In this document: positions 8,702 to 14,807 of the stretch, piece by piece
Layout of the letters: each line of letters opens with the position of its first letter
Position numbering within the stretch: the stretch's first letter is position 1
DNA from: Chara braunii
Taxonomy: Eukaryota > Streptophyta > Charophyceae > Charales > Characeae
Direction of reading: 5' to 3'
Assembly (NCBI GenBank): GCA_003427395.1
Contig: BFEA01000347.1
Span: 1,562,202 to 1,586,700, forward strand
DNA length: 24,499 nt
Position numbers and translations under genes: made by a program
The notes under the pieces: model-generated
Told to the model about the DNA's origin: nothing
The model's input: only the letters and a program-made list of their open reading frames with translations
Databases searched by the model: none

Positions 8702-9062
8702 AAGAGGCCGGTGTTGCTGCTCCTTCTTTTGCCGCAATTTTTCTCGCTGCCGTTTTTACTGGTGTTGCTGCTCCTTCTTTTGCCGCAGCTTTTCTCGCTG
8801 CCGATGGAGCTTCATTTCTCATTTTCGCCGCTGCTCTTCATAACCAAGAGCGAGATACTCCCGCCATTTAGACAGTAACGAGCTCCATGAATGCCCTGAT
8901 GCATGCATCCCTTGGATTTAATTGACTGCATTTTTCAAAAAATTATTCCCCCTCAATTTGTGTCTCTTGGTAGGCTCGTTATCATTCTGCCTCACATACT
9001 CAATGATGTGCCTGTTTTGTTCAGCTGTAAAGAATCTTCGTTCTTCTTACCTCCGAAGAATC
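8702..9062 (-). pseudogene. RAP1-type Myb exon 2, copy C (decayed)
   Basis: Acceptor TTTTGCAG|GATTC at 9063-9068. A 2-bp deletion shortly after the start shifts the frame. Beyond it the motif order holds: TAEQNRHIIEYVRQNDNEP, RGNNFLKNAVN (Trp of NNFW is Leu), GMHASGHSWSSLLSKW, REYLALGYEEQRRK. The basic tail contains a 51-bp tandem duplication (17 codons, about 8709-8810) repeating KRQREKLRQKKEQQH, with a stop at the joint. The family stop and 3' flank are lost at the gag junction near 8700. Exon 1 of this unit is at 9413-9586. Confidence 0.72.
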
Positions 9063-9412
9063 CTGCAAAACAACACACGCACACACACGCACACTCAGCC
9101 ACGGACGAGGACCTTTTTTTTTTTGTGTGTGCGTGTGTGAGAGAGAGAGAGAGAAAGAAAGAAAGAAAGGGAGAGAGTCAACTGCGGAATTATACAATTT
9201 TTGAAATCTGAACTAGATCTTCTATTTTCATAATTAGCATACATTTTGGGCAAGGGCAGAGGAGGGAGTTGAGGAAGGAACAATAAACCTGAGAAGCCAT
9301 ATCATCTCCACATCGCTCACCTTCTATCTCTCTCCACATCGCTCGCCTTGTCTGTCTCTCCACAGCCCCCCCTTCTCCCTCCTTTTCCTCCTCCTCCTCC
9401 CCCTCGTCCCAT
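9063..9412 (-). other. Intron of Myb unit C
   Basis: About 350 bp between exon 1 and exon 2. From 5' to 3' on the minus strand it holds a purine-rich stretch, a conserved block around TTCCTTCCTCAACTCCCTCC, a (TC)/(TTTC) run, (AC)n and then (TG)n just before TTTTGCAG. The block also occurs at 9900-9960 and 12060-12150 in other units. Confidence 0.6.
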
Positions 9413-9586
9413 CTCGACACTGTACCCCCGACCCAACTTTTCCCCTTCTTCTTGATCGTCATCGGAGATGTCAATCACTTCCTCAACTATTTTTCTCTAC
9501 CCACCTCTAGTTCTAGATATACTACTTGAACATGCGTGACTTTCGCCATAGCCATCAATAGTTGCACTTCCAGTGCCTTCCACCAT
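9413..9586 (-). pseudogene. Myb unit C, exon 1 with SIM-like motif
   Basis: ATG at 9584-9586, an in-frame upstream TAA, and 174 bp (58 codons) to the expected donor. Here the donor is GTCGAG|ATGGGA, its GT mutated to AT. The N-terminus reads MVEGTGSATIDGYGES; a TAG replaces the codon after TRGG. Then come IVEEVIDISDDDQEEG and a basic end. Hydrophobic residues VIDI followed by SDDD match the canonical SUMO-interacting motif. Spliced in phase 0, it would join exon 2 at DSSE. Confidence 0.6.
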
Positions 9587-9654
9587 AAATCGTTAACCAC
9601 TTACATTAAATCTGATCCTTCCCTGTCTTTGAAAGCTCTCGAAAACACTTTTTC

Positions 9655-9704
9655 TCTCCATCTCTTTCTCTCTCTCTTTCTCTCGTTCTTTCTTTCTTTC
9701 TCTC

Positions 9705-9763
<59 letters not shown>

Positions 9764-9769
9764 ATTTCT

Positions 9770-9800
<31 letters not shown>

Positions 9801-9902
9801 CCTCTCTCCCTCTCTCTCTGTCTCTCTTTTCATCTCTCTCTCTCTATCTATTTTTTTCTTCATCTTTCTCTCTTTGTCTCTCTCCTCTCTTTCTCTATGT
9901 CT
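9655..9902. repeat. (TC)n-rich microsatellite tract
   Basis: About 250 bp of TC/TTTC-rich pyrimidine sequence. It lies where the 5' flank of unit C meets the intron fragment of the next unit (9900-9960). The exon 2 that should belong to the 10060-10233 exon 1 is missing at exactly this place, which suggests loss by recombination between pyrimidine tracts. Confidence 0.9.
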
Positions 9903-10059
9903 CTTCTATTTTCAAAATTAGCATACATTTTGGGCAAGGGCAGAGGAGGGAGTTGAAAAAGGAACACCAAACCTGAGAGACCACATCATCTCCACATCGT
10001 TCACCTTTTCTCTCTCCACACCCACCCTTTCACCCTCCTCCTCCTCCTCCTCGTCCCAC

Positions 10060-10233
10060 CTTGACACTGTACCCCCGATCCAACTTTTTCCCTTCTTCTT
10101 GATCGTCATCGGAGATGTCAACCACATCCTCAACCACTATCCTCTGCTCACCTCCAGTTCTAGATATACTATTTGAAAATGTGTGGCTTTCATCACAGCC
10201 ATTAATAGTAGCACTTCTAGTGCCTTCCACCAC
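10060..10233 (-). pseudogene. Myb unit, exon 1 (best-preserved SIM-like copy)
   Basis: Fully open for 58 codons, but the start codon is GTG where the sister copies have ATG. The frame reads VEGTRSATINGCDESH, then SRTGGEQRIVVEDVVDISDD and DQEEGKKLDRGYSVK, and ends at a splice donor AAG|GTGGGA (10054-10059). Codons 37-44 (VVDISDDD) form a textbook SUMO-interacting motif. The exon length, 174 bp and a multiple of three, agrees with a phase-0 splice into exon 2. Its own exon 2 is missing; intron sequence is followed by the TC tract at 9655-9902. Confidence 0.62.
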
Positions 10234-10358
10234 AAATCCTTAACCACCAACACAAAATCTAATTCTCCCCTGTTCTCGATAGTCCTCGAAAACACTTTCT
10301 CTTTCTATTTCTCTCTCTCTGTCTATTTTTTTTATTTATTTTTTTCTCTCTTTCATTC

Positions 10359-10505
10359 TCCACGCCGCTTTTCTCGCTGCCACTGGAGTTTCATGTCTCT
10401 TTTTCGCCGTTTCTCTCCACAGTCAGGAGTGAGATAATCCTGCCATTTAGACTGTAACCAGCTCCATGAATGCCTTCATGCATGCATCCCTGAGATTTGA
10501 TTGAT
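10359..10505 (-). pseudogene. RAP1-type Myb exon 2, copy D (internal fragment)
   Basis: A central fragment running from just before the GMHA-GHSW region through SLQSKW to KLQWQREKRRG. On its 5' side (10505-10560) the sequence switches to purine-rich intron-type sequence shared with other units (GATATC, CACATCG). On its 3' side the basic-tail codons run into GA-rich sequence upstream of the 10060-10233 exon 1. Both junctions lie in purine-rich DNA. Confidence 0.55.
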
Positions 10506-10541
10506 ATCATCTCCACATCGACCGTCTTCTTTCTCTCCACA

Positions 10542-10934
10542 CCTTCTTTTGCCGGCGCTTTTTTTGCTGCCGTTGGAGCTTCACATCCCTTTTTCGCCGC
10601 TGCTCTTCACAGCCAGGAGCGAGATACTACCGCCATTTAGACTGTAACGAGTTCCATGAATGCCCTGATGCATGCATCCCTTGTATTTGATTGACTGCAT
10701 CTTTCCAAAAATTGTTCCCCCCCAGTTTGTGCCTTATAGTAGGATCGTTGTCATTCCGCCTCGCATACTCAATATGTGCCTATCTTGTTCAACTGTAAAG
10801 AATCTGTGCGTTCTTCTTGCCTCCGAAGAATCCTGCAAAACAACATACCCCAACTCCACTTCTAGATCACTGCTTGAACATGCATGGCTTTCAACATAGC
10901 CATCAATAGTTGCACTTCTAGTGCCTTCCACCAT
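10542..10934 (-). pseudogene. Myb unit E: exon 1 fused to exon 2, intron mostly deleted
   Basis: Starts with ATG at 10932-10934 (MVEGTRSATIDGYVESHACS). After only about 27 codons it runs through TATGTTGTTTTGCAG into exon 2 (first exon-2 base 10832). The retained TTTTGCAG shows this is an internal deletion and not a spliced retrocopy. The SIM-coding part of exon 1 is gone. Exon 2 has a 1-bp deletion after EQDRHI and one stop (TAG after SKWR), but the core is excellent: HKLGGNNFWKDAVNQIQ and GHSWNSLQSKW. The tail ends in KKRRQKK and joins intron-like sequence. Confidence 0.7.
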
Positions 10935-10999
10935 AAATCGTTAACCACCGACAGTCCTCGACAACCCTCGAAAACACTCTCTCTCTCCATCTCTCTCTC

Positions 11000-11003
<4 letters not shown>

Positions 11004-11038
<35 letters not shown>

Positions 11039-11039
11039 C

Positions 11040-11134
<95 letters not shown>

Positions 11135-11138
11135 CTTT
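11004..11138. repeat. T homopolymer and (CTAT)n tetranucleotide repeat
   Basis: A run of about 35 T is followed by roughly 98 bp of CTAT repeats with two CTCTAT interruptions at regular spacing. It sits between the truncated tail of copy F and the 5' flank of unit E. Confidence 0.95.
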
Positions 11139-11139
11139 C

Positions 11140-11460
11140 TCCACGCCATTTTTTTCGCTGCCGCTGGACATTCATATCTCTTTTTCGCCGCTGCTCTTCA
11201 CAGTTAGGAGCGAGATACTCCCGCCATTTAGACTATTAGAAGCTCCATGAATGCCCTCATGCATGCATCCCTGAGATTTGATTGACTGCATCTTTCCAAA
11301 AATTGTTTCCCGCCAGATTAACTGCATCTTTCCAAAAATTGTTTCCCCCTAGTTTGTGCCTCCTGGTAGGATCGTTATCATTCCGACTCACATACTCAAT
11401 GATGTGCCTGTCTTGTTCAACTATAAAGAATTTGTACATTTTTCTTGCCTCCGAAGAATC
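11140..11460 (-). pseudogene. RAP1-type Myb exon 2, copy F (with internal duplication)
   Basis: Acceptor TTTTGCAG|GATTC, then an open frame DSSEARKMYKFFIVEQDRHI, IEYVSRNDNDPTRRHKLGG. It contains a perfect-frame 36-bp duplication giving GNNFWKDAVNLA then GNNFWKDAVNQI (about 11287-11358). The copy then has a stop in place of Ser in GMHASG and further stops in the SSLQ region before REYLAPNCEEQRRKRD. The tail is truncated in front of the (CTAT)n. No exon 1: the TG tract of its intron directly abuts the 3' end of unit G. Confidence 0.7.
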
Positions 11461-11514
11461 CTGCAAAACAACACACACACAAACACACACACGGAGAGAT
11501 TTTAAATGATAGAT

Positions 11515-11906
11515 TCATATCCTATGCCCAGAGAAGCGAAAAACCAAAGAAACAGTCGAAGTGTGGTTGTTGCCCCGGTCTTCTTCCAACTGCCGCTTTT
11601 GTTGTTGTTGCTGCTCCTTCTTTCGCCGCCGCTTTTTTCGCTGCCGCTAGAGCTTCATATCTCTTTTTCGTTGCTGCTCTTCACAGTCAGGAGCGAGATA
11701 CTGCCGCCATTTAGAATGTAACGAGCTTCATGAATGCCCTGATGCATGCATCCCTGAAATTTGATTGACTGCATCTTTCTAAAAATTGTTCCCCCCAGTT
11801 TGTGCCTCCTGGTAGGATCGTTATCATTCCGTCTCACATACTCAATGATGTGCTTGTCTTATTCAGCTGTAAAGAATCTGTGTGTTCTTCTTGTATCCAA
11901 AGAATC
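11515..11906 (-). pseudogene. RAP1-type Myb exon 2, copy G
   Basis: Nearly full length from the acceptor TTTTGCAG|GATTC to the family TGA at 11515-11517, ending VSLVFRFSGHRI. It has a stop in TAEQD (GAA-TAA), a 1-bp loss in the G-run of LGGNN (six instead of seven G on this strand), TAG in place of Trp in NNFW, and TGA in HSW. The Lys/Arg/Gln tail is longest here (KKRRRKKEQQQQQKRQ). With exon 1 at 12225-12397 and a 318-bp intron, this is the only unit that still shows every part of the gene model. Confidence 0.75.
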
Positions 11907-12224
11907 CTGCAAAATAACACACACACACACACGCACACTCAGTCACGGACGATGACCTTTTTTTTTCGTGTGTGCATGTATAACAGAGAAAAAAAAAAAA
12001 AAAAAAAAAAAAAAAGAGTCAATTGCTGAATTAGACAATTTTTTGGAATCTGAAATAGCTCTTCTTTTTTATAATTAACATATATTTTGCACAAGGGCAG
12101 AGGAGGGAGTTGAGGAAGGAACAACAAACCTGAGAAGCCATATCATCTCCACATCGTCCGCCTTCTCTCTCTCCACACCCCCCCTTCTCTCTTCTCCTCC
12201 TCCTCCTCCTCCCCGTCGTCTCAC
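11907..12224 (-). other. Intron of Myb unit G
   Basis: 318 bp from GTGAGA (12219-12224) to TTTTGCAG (11907-11914). It contains a purine-rich start, the shared block with TTCCTCAACTCCCTCC, a T-run on this strand opposite the A-run at about 11985-12015, and a TG tract before the acceptor. Confidence 0.6.
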
Positions 12225-12397
12225 CTCGACACTGTACCCCCGACACAACTCTTCCCTTCTTCTTGATCGCCATCGACGATGTCAACCACATCCTCAACCA
12301 CTCTCCTCTGCTGACCTCCAGTTCTAGATAAACTACTTGAACATGCATGGCTTTCGCCATAGCCATCAATAGTTGCACTTCCAGTGCCTTCCACCAT
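12225..12397 (-). pseudogene. Myb unit G, exon 1
   Basis: ATG at 12395-12397 with an in-frame TAA just upstream. It reads MVEGTGSATIDGYGESHACS, then SRTGGQQRRVVEDVVDIVDG, so the SIM acidic run is altered (DIVDGD instead of DISDDD). A 1-bp deletion in the GGGAAAAAG region makes it 173 bp instead of 174. Donor TCGAG|GTGAGA is good. The upstream region keeps the family 5' flank (GTGTTTTCGA...GTCGAGGACAG), preceded by a long (GA)n on this strand that could act as a promoter-proximal GA tract. Confidence 0.6.
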
Positions 12398-12460
12398 AAA
12401 TCGTTAACCACCGATACAAAATTTGATCCTCACCTGTCCTCGACAGCCTTCGAAAACACA

Positions 12461-12463
<3 letters not shown>

Positions 12464-12515
<52 letters not shown>

Positions 12516-12516
12516 C

Positions 12517-12569
<53 letters not shown>

Positions 12570-12578
12570 CCTCCCCCT

Positions 12579-12609
<31 letters not shown>
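12464..12609. repeat. (TC)n and (TA)n microsatellites
   Basis: About 125 bp of TC repeats with a few interruptions, then ten TA dinucleotides (12590-12609), immediately before segment S copy 2. Confidence 0.95.
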
Positions 12610-12758
12610 CCCCCCCCCGATGCATTGCAGGCACTGCAAGTGTGTCGCTGCAGAGGCTAGGTAAGAACTGTGAGGACGAAGAGCAGATACAGACTCATGC
12701 GATACTCTTCGTCTCGCACCCATATATATACAAAAATCATATAACACCAACGCATAAC
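12610..12758. repeat. Dispersed segment S, copy 2
   Basis: Counterpart of 27-165, including the splice-donor-like CTAG|GTAAGA at 12661-12666 and TATATATACAAAAAT. As in copy 1 it lies beside a TC run. The next 265 bp (12759-13024) hold only a (TTC)n-type pyrimidine tract (about 12947-12994) and no recognisable gene. Confidence 0.65.
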
Positions 12759-13024
12759 CTTGCGATCAAACCTCTACAAGTCTCGTCCAACCGGCACGAA
12801 GACATCACATGGCTAATAAGGAGGCCAAACGGAATTCCTTGCCCCCAACAGTCCTAACGAACTCCCTTCTTCCAGTGACACCTAACTCGAAGACAATCAG
12901 AGTTCATCACACCCGATCGAGATCGATAGTCCCCCGCTTCATGTTTGTGTTCTTCTTCTTCTTCTTCTTTTTTTTACTCTTCTTCTTCTTCTTGCTCTCC
13001 TCCTCCTTCACTCACAGTCTACAT

Positions 13025-13222
13025 CCGTCACGCAAAAATATTTTTGGTACATAAAAAAACCCTCTTTACCTTCAGATGAAGGGTGACCTTCTTTTTAAGA
13101 TGATGTTGCGCAATTATGAAAAAAAAAACAAGAAAAAACTGACAGCCGCAGCAACAACGGATATTGCAGTGACGGCAAAGTAAGTTTGTAGTTGCGGCTT
13201 CTGTTGCTTCTAAATGTCATCC
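13025..13222 (-). repeat. Repeat I, inverted copy
   Basis: Reverse-complement match to 13612-13836 and 14092-14316. Shared landmarks are AAAAATATTTTTGGTACATA, CCCTCTTTACCT, and GTTGCGGCTTCTGTTGCTTC. It forms an inverted pair with 13612-13836, about 390 bp apart. No coding assignment. Confidence 0.85.
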
Positions 13223-13400
13223 CATTTCTAAGTTTGCATCCCCTTCTTTTTGTGCTTCTAACGCTACCCCTTATGGTACTTATTCTTCCTGAAAACCCGA
13301 AGGGTATGTTAAGTATACAAGTCGGAAAACGGGTCCAGCGTCCCTTCACAAAAGTTAACAAAAGTTAACATGTTTTCCCAGCAAGGAGGACATCGCAGAC

Positions 13401-13836
13401 ACGGATCTGCAACGGAATGTCCCTTCTTTGATGCATCGTTAGGGTCATTATCGCTATGAAATTCGGAACGTTAGACAAGATAGATGTGAATCTTTTCGGG
13501 AATGCGAATATGTCTGTATGTGTGTGTATGTGTGTGTGTGTGTGCATGAGAGAGAGCGAGAGAGAGATAGATAGAGAGAGAGGTGAAGTGAAAGTGAGAG
13601 TCAAAACAACGGATGGGGTAACATTTAGAAGCAACAGAAGCCGCAACTACAAACTTACTCTGCCGCTGCTGCAATATCTGTTGTTGTTGCGACTGTTAGT
13701 TTATTCTCTTCTTGTTTTTTTTTTCATAATTGTTCAGCAAAGTCTTGAAAAGAAGGTCGTCCTTCATCTTTAGGTAAAGAGGGTTTTTTTATATAGCAAA
13801 AATATTTTCCCGTGGAATTTCATATGTGGGTTGTAT
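13401..13836 (+). repeat. Repeat I/J direct unit 1
   Basis: A unit of about 430 bp running ACGGATCTGCAACGGAATGT, GATGCATCGTTAGGGTCATT, a (TG)n and GA tract, CAAAACAACGGATGGGGTAA, then the I segment. It is repeated at 13886-14316 in the same orientation. The microsatellite in the middle differs in length between copies. Confidence 0.9.
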
Positions 13837-13885
13837 ATTAAATAAACGCACAAACGTTTGAGACCTTTATACAAATATCACCGAT

Positions 13886-13993
13886 ACGGATCTGCAACGG
13901 AATGTCCCTTTTGTGATGCATCGTTAGGGTCATTATCTCTATGAAATTCACAACGTTAGACAAGATAGATGTGAATGTTTTCGGGAATGCAAA

Positions 13994-14041
<48 letters not shown>

Positions 14042-14316
14042 TGCATGAGAGAGAGAGAGAGAGGTGAAGTGAAAGTGAGAGTCAAAACAACGGATGGGGT
14101 AACATTTAGAAGCAACGGAAGCCGCAGCTACAAACTTACTCTGCCACCACTGCAACATTTATTGTTGCTGCGCTTGTTAATTTATACTCTTTTTGTTTTT
14201 CTTTCATAATTGCGTAGCATCGTCTTGAAAAGAAGGTCGTCCTTCATCTTTAGGTAAAGAGGATTTTTTTATGTACCAAAAATATTTTCGCGTGGAATTT
14301 CATATATGGCTTGTGA
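13886..14316 (+). repeat. Repeat I/J direct unit 2
   Basis: Second copy of the preceding unit, with a longer pure (TG)n (about 13992-14045). It ends directly at the region where the transposase-related open frames begin. These repeats may therefore be the upstream part of the transposon or of its promoter, but I find no matching copy on the 3' side that would make them terminal inverted repeats. Confidence 0.9.
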
Positions 14317-14798
14317 TCCGCGTGGATGCCGAGCGGTCTCCGGAAGGAGGCAAGACAACCCCCGTAGTTCAACTTCTTCGTCATTCCCCGAGATTGGCTA
14401 TACATCACAGATCGGAGACACCTGCACAGCATGTCGAAATCCGTGATTCACGTGCAACTGTTGCACGCAATCCTCGAACTTCAGGTGCACAATCAGTAGC
14501 ACATTTGACACCACCACCGCGATCATTGCACACAGAGCCACCTCCCGCAACTGGAATTTTATCTTCACGCGGGGGTGCACGAACTAAGGTCAGTCGCACT
14601 CGATCGGTACCCGACACGCAAGCGACTGACCATTCCTCTCGTCGTCACCGTAGCTTATTCCAGGATGCCGTCGCAATTGGTGGTGGACATGATATGCGAC
14701 TCCCAAGGATGGTCGCCATGACACAACCGTCGGTTGTTGCACACACTGATGTTCATGACCAACGGCAAAAAGAAGTGACTGCCGCCGCAGATCAATAG
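14271..14798 (+). CDS. Low-complexity open frame before the transposase
   Basis: An open stretch of 175 codons, the first part of which lies inside repeat I. The rest (from about 14316) is rich in Arg, Ser, Pro and Thr, with no recognisable domain. It ends at TAG and is followed after nine bases by a different frame. It may be a disordered N-terminal region of the transposase, separated by a frameshift or an intron, or it may be noncoding. Confidence that it is really translated is low. Confidence 0.25.
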   Translation: MYQKYFRVEFHIWLVIRVDAERSPEGGKTTPVVQLLRHSPRLAIHHRSETPAQHVEIRDSRATVARNPRTSGAQSVAHLTPPPRSLHTEPPPATGILSSRGGARTKVSRTRSVPDTQATDHSSRRHRSLFQDAVAIGGGHDMRLPRMVAMTQPSVVAHTDVHDQRQKEVTAAADQ

Positions 14799-14807
14799 TC
14801 AAGTCAA

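Noticed and set aside
10542-10934. Copy E as a processed (spliced) retrocopy
   Set aside because: The intron's last bases (TTTTGCAG) are still present between the exon parts and the SIM region is missing, so this is an internal deletion.
14735-14765. Hammerhead ribozyme core (CTGATG near 14743; also in Myb repeats)
   Set aside because: CTGATGA is not followed by the required helix II and GAA(A) core. The CTGATGCATGC in the Myb copies is coding sequence.
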